Under the pieces are notes generated by a model. The model made no database searches. It was not told the origin of the DNA and worked only from the letters and a program-made list of their open reading frames with translations. The translations under genes were made by a program, and so were the position numbers. Below, one piece after another: positions 39,371 through 50,984 of a stretch of DNA of 64,000 bases. The stretch is from Aphelenchoides besseyi (Eukaryota > Nematoda > Chromadorea > Rhabditida > Aphelenchoididae). How positions within the stretch are numbered: the first letter of the stretch is position 1; every line of letters begins with the position of its first letter. The stretch covers positions 12,462,001 through 12,526,000 of the forward strand of contig JAMPIQ010000002.1 of NCBI GenBank assembly GCA_024699855.1. The letters run 5' to 3'.

Positions 39371-39376
39371 AATAAA
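39371..39376 (+). terminator. Poly(A) signal after SRP9
   Basis: AATAAA about 110 nt after the SRP9 stop. The remaining 340 bases to the CHIC stop are the 3' ends of two convergent genes; a minus-strand AATAAA (TTTATT) is at 39476-39481. Confidence 0.5.
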
Positions 39377-39718
39377 TCGGATACATGCATTTGATTTTTT
39401 GGTTGAGTAGTCAGATATCATGCGAGCTATTCTGTGTCTTCTGTTCGATTCAAATGTCCGAATTGTATCATTGAATTTATTTTGTTCAACATAAAAAATT
39501 CCCTTAACAAAAAGTTAAACGTCAATTCGTAAAGCAAACCGTTTCTATCCACTTGACTAAAAGAAATGTCACTTCGTATCAAAATTAAAAAATGGTTAAA
39601 ATAACACAAAGTTACCGGTATATTGGAATACAAATGATTTTGGAAAATGAGTAAGAAGTTACTACATTTGTTCAAAGTAACCTCGATGAAAGATCATGAC
39701 TCGACCAAAATAAATAAT

Positions 39719-40401
39719 TTAGTCGGGAATCATTAAACGCGTACGCGGCAACGTTTCCAACAGAAGAACGTATTCGGTGAGTCGAGCGTTTTGTTCCATT
39801 GAGCGACGAGAAAGCCTCAAATGTAAGCCGAGACGATTGTAGAGCTGTTGATTCTCGTAGTCGAGTGCTTTCTCAACGGCAATAACTGTCTGTAAAGAGA
39901 GTCTATCGACGTGAATGTTTGGTGTTCAAATCATTTGGTAAATTGGTTGCAAATGATTTTGGAACTTAATGAATAGTTGAAGAGCACTTACACGTCTGTT
40001 CAAGCAAACCAACGGCCACAAAGAGCAACTTAGAGTGCAACAACAAAAGAGAACACCACACACCAACCAACCCAAATGAGAACGCATTTTGCGTTGCAAA
40101 ACGTAGTTGATACGCTGAAATACGTTGTTCCATGGAACAAATAAAAGCTACGTACCTGCATTGTGTCCTGTAACTCTTCTGGTGCCAATCGACCTGTTAA
40201 CGCCGCTGGAAATTCGGTTTCAAACTGCGAACTTAATCCAAATCTAAAAACCAAAATTCTCGTAAATTTTTTCGCGAATTCTTCTGCTTACATCGTCAAA
40301 CGCCCGGTACCACGTATGACAATCGGCTCGGCAGTGCGTGAATAACTGCACGATGGAACATTTTCATCCGCATTGTCCAAGACGTCAATCTCATCAGCCA
40401 T
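39719..40401 (-). CDS. CHIC2: CHIC-family cysteine-rich hydrophobic domain protein
   Basis: Exons 40401-40292, 40243-40156, 40114-39992 and 39889-39719 give 163 residues (human CHIC2 has 165). Family landmarks: IVIRGTGRLTIFGLSSQFET, FPAALTGRLAPEEL, then the cysteine-rich hydrophobic core WLVCGVLFCCCTLSCSLWPL followed by CLNRRT, and the C-terminal helix ALDYENQQLYNRLGLH ending LPRTRLMIPD. In vertebrates CHIC proteins are palmitoylated on the cysteine cluster and associate with the plasma membrane and vesicles; their biochemical role is not settled. The cysteine cluster is intact here. Divergent in orientation from the SGSM gene, with about 1.7 kb between them. Confidence 0.92.
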
Positions 40402-42068
40402 CGAGGTTTACCCTTGAAACACGTAGATAAAAAGATGATTGTGAATCGAAGTTTGAGTTCGAACTAGTTCTCGTTTGAACGCGGATATAAATAATATAAA
40501 CAAATCCGTGAGCAAAGTCAAAAAAGAAAGCAACGAGAAAGTCACGAGCAAAATCACAAGACGCAAAAAACGGCCCATAAAATCGAAATGTCGTTCGAAT
40601 TCGTTTTAACCGAATTGATTTCGGAATTCTCGACATCTAATAACCAGGAAGCTTTTAGCAGCTTTCGTCTTCCCACCCGTCCAAGAACAACGAACTTTGT
40701 GGAGAGCACAAGCTTCGAGTTCTTTTACGAGCGAGAGGCCTCTCGTGGGTGCGACGAGCAAGCCAAAATAAAAGCAGCGACCAGAACTTTTACTTTCGTT
40801 TGTGCTTCCAATCAGAAACAGTTGATGGTGCGCGTTTATCTTCTTTGGAGTTCACTCTCCAAAGAGCATGAATAGTTGAGAGTTCGTCGGCTGATAATGT
40901 GAATTTGATGAGAACCGATTGTAGTGCCAATTTTTATATGAGCAAAAGAAACAGAAAGCAATCCAAGAGTAAACAACGAGACTTCTTGTTACGAAAACAT
41001 TCACAGTAAAATGATCAATTACGTTCGACTACACTTCTAATTATTCGTGACTTTCAATACCACAAATCTCCTCGATTCTTTTGATTCCAATCGTTTAACT
41101 GACACCTCAAAGAATTAGGAAACTAAAATCCTCCAACATGTGAAGGTGTTACAAGTTCTGCGCTTAATCCTGATTATCGTTGGAGTTACAGCTTTTTTTC
41201 ATTTAAGATACTTGCCCTTACATTGGGAATATTGTTGAAAAACCAAAGGTTTTCGAGAAGACCTAATGCGAGTCCGCCTTTTCGATAAGACTTCTTGTTA
41301 AAGAGCGGGTTGTGGTGACCGTGAAGCTCAGAATTTTAAGTAAGGGGTTTCTGGCGCACCCCTTCAGCTTATCAACAAGCGTAATGTACTTTGACGGCAC
41401 TACCAAATAGACTCATCGTTTTCTGCCGTTCACGCATCACGAGTTTTCTGAGTTATTTTACCAATCGACTGACATCAAAATAGTCGAAAAAAGATGTGGA
41501 GAGTAGTCGCGCAACAGTTAAAATGCCACTGACTGCTATATTCGCCTGAAGCAAAAAAGCGGACCTTCGCCTGCTCTTTAAGCCAACGCTCACACACGTT
41601 CAGTCTTCGAATCCAACGACTTTCGTATTGGCTATGTAAGTTGCCCTTCGGCAACCAGTTCACGCGTGAGTCCTTTGGTTCTTTTTGTGCCAATGTTCTT
41701 GCTTGTTTTTTGCGCCACTCAACGTTTCATTCAAACACGAACGGTATGGATTCCGAACATAAATTTATTGACAGAAAGTGCGTTTCCAATATTCGCCAGC
41801 CGTCCAATTGCATTAAATTTGCTTTGTAAACGCATTCCATCATTTTACTCCCCGACCCAATTTCCGTTCTGTCTCCACATCTCGCAATCGTCCGCATTTG
41901 GCGATTAATTTTCTTTTGCCATTTTCTCGTGTGTCTGTCGTCTGAATTGAGCTTATAAACTAATAACTTGTTATCGTATTAACTTACATTGCAATTTCCA
42001 GATTATGATATTAGCTTGTTAAGTTCACTAACTAAAGTCTGTTATTTGCTTCTTAATGCGGCACAACG
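40402..42068. other. Intergenic stretch upstream of the Rab GAP gene
   Basis: About 1.7 kb. I searched it for RUN-domain exons of the downstream SGSM-like gene and saw none. Open frames at 40588-40875 and 41641-41908 have no recognisable domain and no useful splice sites. Confidence 0.45.
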
Positions 42069-45000
42069 ATGAGTGCAGGTTACCGCGATCCAACTGCCGA
42101 TGAATTAGTTCAACGTTTTCGTATCGCCTCGACATCATCTCTAACCTCTGCGCCGCCAAAGCGACCATCTCTCACGGTGATGAGACACATGAAAAGAAAG
42201 TTCAACACTTTTGTTTAGATCGTTAAACGAGGTAGCAGTGTAATTCGTGCTGCAGATGCACAAGTTGCTGTGGCGTGTACGTTAAGTCGAAATTGCGTGT
42301 CATCGCTTCATCAAAACGTCCGCGGTTCGTTACTGTACGGTAAAAACAATGTGGCCGTTACAACCGCCGATGGTGCCGAAACACTCAAAGGCTATTTGTC
42401 GCTTCATCAGGAATCAAATCGACTTCTAACCGTAAAATGGATGCCAAATATTTTAATGCATTCGTGGTACAATCAACCTGTAGCCATTTATTTCGAAGCA
42501 TCGTTTCAGCTCTCAACCGGCCTCCGGTCCCGGATCGCCAATAAAACAAGATAGTGTCGATAACAGTCAAATTTGGAAGCATACGATCATCATCAACTTA
42601 AACTCCATTATCTATATTCATTTGCATCAACAAGGTACGATGAGTAATTAACAGTGGTAAAAGTAAACTCTTCTACTCAGGTGAAAATAACCCAATTTTA
42701 CTCGTTTTTGTTGACGCCGAAGGGGTTCAACATCGACCATTTCAATTTCCTCCTGGGCAACATTGCATCGCGTTTTTGGCATGTTTAGAAAGTGGGCTCT
42801 CATCAATGCATCATCGTCTGGATCCCCCGTTATGGCATGAGCCGGGGAAAGGAAAAGTTTTGCCACAGTTAAAAAAGCGACGTTCCAGTCTTTTACGCAA
42901 ATCTACCGACTCAACAGAAAATGACTTGAATTCGCCCGAGAAGCACGACTACGTTTTTCGAATTAGGAAGTTGAACGGTCAAGTCTTTACGCTGCCGCCT
43001 GTCGCCGCGGCTTTAAGCGGGTTTGTAGCTCAAAATGGCTTCAAAAACTCCGCTCACAGGTGACTTCAATTTGACGATCAACAATTCATGTGTCCTCTTC
43101 AGTAATTCGTTACCCAATTCGCCGGCTTTAATCAAAAAAGTCAATGAAAATCCGATTGCCAAACCGCAGAAGGAAACCGCACGTCCTGTCGTTAAGGCCA
43201 ATACAACGGACGTGAACAATCTCAGCGAATGGTATCACTAAGTTTATAAGTTCGAACAACACAACCATCGTTTTCAGCGACAGTCTAATGGATGCATGCG
43301 AATCGATGAGACAACAGATTCTCTCGCGTGCATTTTATGGTTGGCGCCAAATAACATATGGTAGGTAATTTAAATGCATATCAGAAAGGAAAAATTTCGT
43401 AATTGAAGTTATGAACAAAAAACTATTCGTTCAGACAATTATAAATGATCTTTTGCCTCTCGTCTAATCCATTAATGTAGCAGAAGAACTTTTTGATGAC
43501 CGTTGTCCAGTGGTCAAGATTAGAAAAACCTTGAAAACTGATGATAGACGACGACCAACAAGATGGCAGCTAGTAAGATCAAGCTAGAATAACCATCGAT
43601 TTCTCGTAAGATTGTGGCAAACGTTCTATAGAAACAAGTCACAACCACTTGATGAACCATCAGTGTGTTTAACGGTAACGATGTTGGCACAAAGATTATG
43701 TGGTGATCTAAATAGATTTATGTCATTTTAACCACAGAAAATTGCGAAACTAACCGAAACAATTGCAATTAAGTAAACATTCCGTTGCTTCTTTAGTGTT
43801 TCTTAAAATCAAAAACTGTCCATTCTGTGACATGACGATGCATTTGAGCTCGTGTACGCACAAATCACTTGGTCCGTAGACGTGTTTCTTGCTGTCTTTG
43901 TTAACTGAATGACTTTCGAGTATCAAATATGAACGTCAGATGCATTCAAGCTTTGACATAACTGAGAGTCTTCAACTTTGGGAATGTCCGGTTCATCATT
44001 GCAATCGTATAAAAGAGCAATCGAGCTACTGTCACGAAGAAGTTTCTGTTTTCTAAACGCGTCTATTAAATGGATAGATAATATTACGTACTTGTAAAAA
44101 TAGCTGCTGAATATAAATCGATGTGCTGATGAACAGAAGTGTACATATTATTTTACCAACACATTCATCGTTATTGTCCAGATGGTAGCAATATTCGAAG
44201 ATAAAGCCGAGCTAATACTCAACCTCGTAAATGACCTTCAAGTTTTGAATCATTGATCAACGTGCTAGGAAGCAAAGTTAGAATTTCATTTCAATGCGAG
44301 GTTCAGCAATCGATTACCTGTCGAATTATTGAAATATGCAAAAATTCAGAAAGAAAAAGGTACTGAGATTATGAACATAAACGCAGTGCTAAACAACAAA
44401 TCTTGATAATTCGTTAAACTTGTCCTACAATACTCAGCAAACTGACGGGTATTTCAGTGCGAACGCATTTGGCTTGCACTGTCAATAGTCAACGTTTGAA
44501 GCCGAACAACGACACCGCACCTGTCGACGAGAAGTTTTGGCGAAAATGTCGACAACAAAAAACCGTAAGTTTGCTGAATGTCCAACTGCTTAGTTGATGT
44601 TGGTTTTAGACGGAGATTCATCAAGAATTTCTTATTCGTTGTTATTTCCACGGTATTGAGCACGAACTACGACGCGATGTGTGGCCATATCTCTTGCAAT
44701 TGATTCCGTGGAAGGAAGAAGTGGGTGACTACCTGGACAATTGGCGACATTTGTATGTCGCTGAAACGAGAATTTGGGGCGAAATCGAAACTGAAGTGAT
44801 AAAACGAGATTGTGAGCAGTTTAAGAATGGTAAGAAAAACGGGTGACAAACGAGTAGACGAGATTTCAGCTCGTTTACGTCAAAGTTCTAACATCGAAGA
44901 GTATCGAAGTCCGCCAATGCGTGATGAGTCGATAAATAGTGACGTCTTCGTGGACAGCAACTCGCCAACTGAGAACGGAACCGAAACGAAATCCCAACGA

Positions 45001-45886
45001 GAGGTTGAAACGATTCTTTGGTATTCAATTTCGATTGAAATTTTAGCTATTGATCGAAGAATTTGGCACAAATTTGCATCGAATCGAAAAAGATGTGGAA
45101 CGTTGCGATCGGCACACGAGTTTCTTTTCATCTCGTGAAAACCTGGACTCGTTAAAACGCATAATGTGTACTTACGTATGGCGTCATTTAGTGGATGGGT
45201 ATGTTCAAGGAATGTGTGATATAGCCGGACCGTTGCTTGTAATCTTCGAAGACGGTATTCACAATTGAAAGCTCATTTATCATTGTGACTCTAGAGGTTT
45301 TGACACTCGAATGCTTCGAGGTTTTAATGGAACGAATGAAACACAACTTTCCGTTGGGAAATGGAATCGAAAACAATTTGAACAACTTGCGGTCGATTGT
45401 TCAAGTGATGGACACCGAAGTTTACCAGCAAATTATGAACGATACCGACTGCACTCACTTGTATTTTGCTTATCGTTGGTTTTTACTCGACTTTAAACGC
45501 GGTAAGTTCAGAACGAAAGTTCTGGATTGATTTTGTGAAATTCAGAACTGACATATCCCGACGTGTTTCTTGTCTGGGAAGTCATTTGGGCAGCAAGACA
45601 AACGGTTTCCAGTCAGTTTCAACTCTTCTTTGCATTCGCTCTTTTGTTTCAATATCGTGAAGTGATACTCGAAAACAACATGGACTTTACGGATGTGATC
45701 AAATTCTTCAATGGTATGTTCACCAATACCGATTCTATTCTATAATCGGCAATTGCAGAAAGAGCCGAGAAACACGAAGCTAGAGAGTTGTTGAGTATTG
45801 CAAGAGAGAAGCTGTTGAGTATGCAGGAACTGACTGATTCAACACCATCGGCTGAAAACGAGTCGTCAAATGCGTTTCATTCCTAA
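42069..45886 (+). CDS. SGSM1/2 (TBC-8)-type TBC-domain Rab GAP
   Basis: GTPase-activating protein for Rab GTPases; the C. elegans relative TBC-8 acts on RAB-2 in dense-core vesicle maturation. Exons 42069-42176, 42219-42463, 42510-42634, 42681-43059, 43103-43231, 43278-43360, 44458-44564, 44610-44829, 44870-45003, 45047-45254, 45295-45501, 45546-45713 and 45759-45886 give 746 residues. The N-terminal PH-like RBD shows [28 protein letters not shown] and [20 protein letters not shown]. The link ILSRAFYGW leads to the TBC domain ([17 protein letters not shown]). Both catalytic fingers are intact: arginine in IEKDVERC (IxxDxxR) and glutamine in DGYVQGMCD (YxQ). The N-terminal RUN domain of SGSM proteins is absent from this model. 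Intron 43361-44457 is 1.1 kb, in contrast to ~45 nt for all others. Confidence 0.92.
43361..44457 (+). other. Exceptionally long intron in the TBC gene
   Basis: 1,097 nt between ITY and [10 protein letters not shown] in the SGSM-like gene, very AT-rich. No nested ORF or RNA recognised. Confidence 0.6.
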
Positions 45887-46216
45887 CTATCCCGTTGATA
45901 ACATATTTTTGTTGAATATCATTTAACTCTGCATATTTTGTTTCTTCTATCATACTAAGAAACTAACAGGCATATCAGCAGCTGCTTTACGCATCTCAAA
46001 AAGTCTGTTCTTTATGTTAATGTCTAAATTGTGATATTAGCGAACGTTTTGGTAATTGACTCCTATTTCCTGCATAACAATCATTTAACCAACTAGTGAG
46101 CCTTTTATTTAGAAAAATCACCCGATTGGACGGTTCACAAACTCAGAATCACGTACTAATAAACACTAAGTTATTATACACAACTTGAGGGTAAATACTT
46201 GGCAAAAGGATAACAA
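45887..46216. other. Convergent 3' ends of TBC and PHKG genes
   Basis: The two stop codons face each other 330 nt apart. AATAAA for the plus gene is at 46152-46157 and for the minus gene (TTTATT) at 46104-46109, so the two 3' untranslated regions probably overlap. Confidence 0.45.
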
Positions 46217-47802
46217 TCATTCTTTCGATTTAACTGCTTGATGTAATGGAACGTAGAGCGGTCGACTTTTGTTCGCAAAAAGCATGTCACGAGAGTAGTG
46301 AAAGCCGCGATTGATCCAGTGACCGAAAACATCGAAAGCCGCGGCTTCAGCTTCGTGACGAATCTGAAAACAATGAAAGAATTCAAAATGAAAAAAATAC
46401 AAAACTACCTCGCGAATGCGATATGGACGTCTTCGAAGTTCTGAACGATCGATACAACGCTTCAAACGTTTCAAATTGCGAAGACGACACATGAACCGTA
46501 CGGCAATAAGAGAAGCTCGGAATAAAAAGCGGAGATCTTTTTTGCTTCGAGATTCTACCGGCGGAGTTAACGGACGCGGGGCACCGATCGTTTCAACTGG
46601 CACAGTGACGGGAATTGCACGAATAGACGCTTGACGTGAAAGAACGATTCCACTCTGCATCCATGGATGTTGGAACGCTTCGTCGGCGGTTATTCGTTTT
46701 GTTACGTCAACAGTCAACAGACATCGAATCTAAAGTTTACAGACAATTAATGGTCAGGCAGCAAATTAATCACCAGATCCTTGGCATCACGACTAATCGA
46801 CTCCCACGCCTCTTTCGAGAACTCGTATTTTCCCTCTTGAATAAGGCGCATCATACGCAGCTGTTGTCGATGATAAAATGGCGCGTAACCGGCCAATAGC
46901 GTGTACATAATAACGCCCAACGCCCAGTTGTCGACCTCAACACCATAGCCGGTAGCATCCTCGTACATTTGACAACGCAAGGTTTCTGGTGCCAAATAAC
47001 CGGGAGTACCAAAGAGCTCTGCAAAATTACATTCATATCGTCAGTTTGGTCGGTGATTACCTTTTAATCGCTCGTTGGGTTTAAGTTGTTTAGCAAAACC
47101 GAAATCGCTAATCACCACACGACGATCGTCAATGCAGAGAACGTTCTCCAGTTTCAGATCCCTATAAAAACGATTATCGTCAATCTTGACATTCGGTCAA
47201 CCTAAAAGGGCGCGCTGGGAGATCGCTTACCGATGTACAATACTTTTGCTGTGCATGTAGGAAACACCATTGAATAGTTGGCTCATAATTTGTCTCGTTT
47301 TCTTCTCGCTAAGTGTAACCGATTTGTTAAGTAAATGAAAGAGTTCACCGCCGGGTGCCATTTCGAAGACGGCGAAAAGAAAGGTTGGAGTTGAATAGAA
47401 GTCATGAATGCTGACTGAAAACGCACAATTGCAAGAAATTAGACGAGAAACTGACTTATAGATGGGTGACCGGAAAGAAGTCGAAGAAGACTGACTTCTG
47501 ACAACGTCTCATCGGCCAATCGTTTCGCTTCGTGTTCATTTTGTCGCTCAGTACTAATGTCGACGATTTTAACCGCAAACACCTGACCGGTGTTTTTCTC
47601 GACACAACGTCTAACCGTCGATGCAATTCCCCTGCCGAGAACTTCTTTGCACTCGTACGAACTGTAGAAACCGGCGCAACTTTCCATAATTGCCGATGCA
47701 GTTTCGGTTTCATCTGAGAATCGAAAAATTTTTGCGGCTAACACAAAACTAACCGTTGGCACCTTCATCGTCTGAGTCGTATCTTTGGATGTTGTTTGAC
47801 AT
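46217..47802 (-). CDS. PHKG: Phosphorylase kinase gamma catalytic subunit
   Basis: Ser/Thr kinase that activates glycogen phosphorylase within the alpha-beta-gamma-delta complex. Exons 47802-47754, 47713-47456, 47414-47231, 47161-47061, 47018-46774, 46729-46409 and 46363-46217 give 434 residues. Kinase motifs: glycine loop VLGRGIASTVRRC, VFAVKIVD lysine, catalytic SIVHRDLKLEN, SDFGFAKQL, and FGTPGYLAPETLRCQMYEDA with the PHKG-type insert before GYGVEVDNWALGVIMYTLLA. There is no activating residue in the loop, as usual for PHKG. The C-terminal region (SLIAVRFMCRLRNLKRL; AFDVFGHWINRG) matches the calmodulin-binding regulatory tail. The catalytic loop has L where most kinases have P (DLKLEN). 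The start is the first ATG in the coding frame (MSNNIQRYDSDDEG); the frame stays open upstream to an acceptor near 47923, so a longer N-terminus is possible. Confidence 0.92.
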
Positions 47803-48305
47803 GTTGTGTTCATACGCACCCGTATAGAAATGGTTGTAGCCGCGCTTGGCGCGGAATGAGCAGTTGGGTTTTGAGTGCTTCCAATCCGCATACACGTTCA
47901 AATGCTGATTCCTGAAATCTGCGTATTCAACTATTACTCAATTCAAAGATCTTGTAAAACAAAATCTGAAGTCAGAATAAGAAAAGAAAGCTAATGAACG
48001 CCATTTCGATCGAATTCACTGCTTCTTTACAACCTACAAGACACACAGTGGAGTCACATGTTTCGGTTCCTATGAAGTCGAGTCATCTGTTGCATTTGAG
48101 GTGCAGACGATTTCACGGCTGTGGAAACATCGTTCCTCGTTTATGAAAACATTCTTTTTGCTGTGTATTTACAAGTGAGTTCTTGCACTGTTATCGTTTT
48201 GGATGTTGAATTTATTGAGAAATTGTCATTAGATGGATTTTGCGAGCTTTTAATCGTCGTATCGAATATTTTTTAGCACGGTTCGCTGTGTGTTGGGTCG
48301 TCGTC
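47803..48305. other. Divergent upstream region PHKG/MIC60
   Basis: Contains a continuing open PHKG frame (NVYADWKHSKPNC) back to an acceptor near 47923, then AT-rich promoter-like sequence shared with the MIC60 gene. Confidence 0.4.
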
Positions 48306-49878
48306 ATGCTGCGTTTGGCAAGTAAACAGTCAGTAAAAACTTGTCGAAACCAAGTGGTCAGCGCCGTTCGACATGAAACCGTCCAGGCGGTACCGCCGCC
48401 AATCACGCAAATTCCACCGACTCCTCGTCGCGGCACCAGCAAAGCCCTCGTTGGATTCGCTCTGTTAACTGGAGCTGCGGCCGGTGGAGCTGCTGCTTAT
48501 GTCTACTTGGACACGAACACTTTTTCCACGAAATTGACCGAAGAAGAAGTAAACGAACTCTTGGCGCGAGCTCATTCTCGTGCCGACGAATACAAACGAC
48601 AACTCAACGAAATTCGGGTAATCCCAAGACCTTTGAATGATTTTAGTGGCTTGTTTAGTTGAATGAGAAACAGAACATCACTCGGGCATTGAAAGAACAA
48701 CGTGAATTCGACGAGCGAAAGTGGACGACCCGATTGGAAGAAGAGCAACGCAAACTCAAGGAACAGCGATCGGGAGAGAACGTATCCATAGACAAACCGC
48801 AGGATTGGGAAGCCGAACTCGAAGAACGTCTTCAAAGTGCTGCGAACTCTCATTCCGAAAATTTGGAGCGTGTGGTTCGAATTCAAAAACAACTCCACGA
48901 TATCGAAAGCGCTCAAGCCGTTGAAGTTGGTTTTCTCAAAGCAAATTCTGTAAACGAATTGATTTCAGGAAGCTGTTGAAAAGGAACGTCGTTTACATTC
49001 GAAACAAGTGGAGATTAGTATTGAGAAGTTGCGCGGCATTGAAACGGCGTTAGCATCACGAACTTCTATGGTATGATACTTGTTGAATACGCTGAACTTT
49101 ATCGTTTCAGGACGTTGAGAATCGTCGTTCCAAACAATACTGGTTGGCATGTCAGAATCTGATTCAGTCGATTATTCATGGCCAGAAAGCCGGCACCAAT
49201 TACGAGGAACGTCGCAAGTCATTGGAAGAAGAAGTAAACGAACGTTTTTAATGGATTTCTTAATACAATTCTTTAGTTGTCGGTTATTGAAAAAGCGTGT
49301 GAAAACGATCAGTTTGTGAAGACACTTGTCCATTCATTTTCGGATACGGCATTGAAAAAGGGAGTTTACACGGAACAAGATCTGAAAAGTCGTTTCCAAA
49401 AGGTGAGATAGTATAAGCTGTATATTGATTTCGTTATTAGGTTTATACATTGTCTCGTCGCACTGCCAGCGTAGATGACAATGGCGGCAGTTTGGGAAAA
49501 TACATTTCTTCGTGGATACAATCGTGGTTTGTAATCGAATTACCACGTGTGTTTTCTCCGGAAGACAAAATCGATCCTGCAAGTTTTGCTGGTAAGTCTA
49601 AGGAAACTGTATTCAGTGGTTACTTTTATTTACACAACTTCTTTATGCATGTGAAGATTCGTGTTTCAGATAACCGTGAAATCATTGCTCGAGCGCGATA
49701 TTTCGTGGAAGAGGGAGATTTGATTTCGGCTATTCGTGTTGCCCAATTGCTCAAAGGCGAACCGGCACGAATTGCACAGGATTGGATCAAGGATACTCGA
49801 GCTCACTTGGAAGCTCGATTTCTTGCTCATTTGTTGTTGGCACATTCGGTTGCCAGCAGTATTCGTTCGATTTATTAG
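48306..49878 (+). CDS. IMMT: MIC60 / mitofilin, MICOS core subunit
   Basis: Inner-membrane organiser that forms crista junctions. Exons 48306-48617, 48659-48925, 48969-49070, 49111-49233, 49277-49402, 49441-49591 and 49670-49878 give 429 residues, shorter than human MIC60 (758). The N-terminus is a basic, acid-poor presequence (MLRLASKQSVKTCRNQVVSA), followed by a Pro-rich spacer and one Gly/Ala-rich span (ALVGFALLTGAAAGGAAAYV). A long charged coiled coil follows (about residues 85-240). The C-terminal mitofilin domain has the signature FVEEGDLISAIRVAQLLKGE and ARIAQDWIKDTRAHLEARF. The ATG at 48306 fits the presequence better than the in-frame TTG at 48240. The 78-nt last intron (49592-49669) is longer than its neighbours. 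A poly(A) signal is at 49963. Confidence 0.93.
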
Positions 49879-49962
49879 GCCCTGCCATCTTATGCTCATA
49901 AACCGAAAGTCGCCGATTGTTGATTAGGTTTGAATAGTATATACCGTGCGTGATCGGAATCA

Positions 49963-49968
49963 AATAAA
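49963..49968 (+). terminator. Poly(A) signal after MIC60
   Basis: AATAAA about 85 nt after the stop, only 130 nt before the TIM17 start codon in the same orientation; the two genes could be an operon pair. Confidence 0.5.
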
Positions 49969-50097
49969 CGTTTATAAATGCACTTACTTCTTAAAAGTCG
50001 TTGATGGGTCTTAAACTTCCTATTTACTTTTTTGCATTTCTATTGAAATGTTTCTATTCGTTTGCTTTCAGCTGGTGCACTTGTAAAAGTTTGAAGA

Positions 50098-50695
50098 ATG
50101 GACGAGTATAGTCGAGAACCGTGCCCGTATCGTATATTCGATGATTTGGGAAGTGCATTTGGCATGGGGCTCGTTGGCGGTTCAATCTTCCATTCTTTCA
50201 GTGCGTATCGAAATGCAGCAGCGAATCAAAAAATGAGAAACATTTTTCGTAAGTTCAAACGTTCGACTATTGTTTGTGCTAATTTCGAGTGTTTCAGGTG
50301 AAGTTCGTTTAAGAAGTCCGGTTACTGGCGGCCAATTTGCCGCGTGGGGTGGAATGTTCAGTACGATCGATTGTACGTTGGTGGCAATACGCAAAAAAGA
50401 AGATCCCATCAATTCCATTACATCCGGCGCTATGACCGGTGCTCTACTCGCCATTCGTTCCGGTCCGAAGATTATGGCCGGCTCCGCAGTTCTTGGCGGT
50501 GTTGTTTTGGCATTGATCGAAGGAATGGGTGTTGTAATGTCTCGTTTTATGGGCCAAATGTACACTGCACCACCTCCCGAAGATCCGTCACAATTACAAC
50601 CGAAGAGCTCGTCTTCAAACACTGTTCCAGCCAACTTTGATAGTTCCGATTCGTCTTCTCCGGCACCGTTTGGACTGCCCACTTTGAAGCTCTAA
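50098..50695 (+). CDS. TIMM17: Mitochondrial import translocase subunit TIM17
   Basis: Channel subunit of the TIM23 presequence translocase in the inner membrane. Exons 50098-50248 and 50298-50695 give 182 residues, the family size. The N-terminus [20 protein letters not shown] and glycine-rich spans ([55 protein letters not shown]) are diagnostic. Both conserved cysteines (in REPCP and STIDC), which form a disulfide in yeast Tim17, are present. The C-terminal 45 residues are Pro/Ser-rich and variable. It follows MIC60 on the same strand with 219 nt between coding regions. Confidence 0.97.
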
Positions 50696-50760
50696 AAGAA
50701 CCGACAATCCCATAGACTGTTAATCTCATTAGTTTAAACTTGTTATTCGTTGTTTGGAAT

Positions 50761-50766
50761 AATAAA
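50761..50766 (+). terminator. Poly(A) signal after TIM17
   Basis: AATAAA 65 nt after the TIM17 stop. It lies about 45 nt from the opposing poly(A) signal of the TANC gene. Confidence 0.5.
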
Positions 50767-50807
50767 CTCAAAATATGCTCCCGGTTTCTCTCGTGTTATC
50801 GATACGA

Positions 50808-50813
50808 TTTATT
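50808..50813 (-). terminator. Poly(A) signal of the TANC-like gene
   Basis: AATAAA on the minus strand, about 170 nt after the TANC stop, so the TIM17 and TANC transcripts end tail to tail at almost the same place. Confidence 0.45.
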
Positions 50814-50984
50814 ATCCAATAAAAGTCTGATGAGAAACCGTAGAACGTAATTCGAATTTAAGAAGAAGATTACAAAAAATGTCAAGAAAAATAATAATCG
50901 AACTCAATCACAGAAATATCTGGGTACTTAGAGAATATAACAAGTGCAATTCCCGCCAAGTTTCGATGAAAGCATAATGAGATT

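Noticed and set aside
40402..42068. RUN domain of the SGSM-like gene
   Set aside because: No exon with RUN-like sequence found upstream on the plus strand.
46741..46773. PHKG frame ending ...VINLLPDH
   Set aside because: The donor CTG|GTGATT is earlier and restores the conserved KDL-IRCLLTVD.
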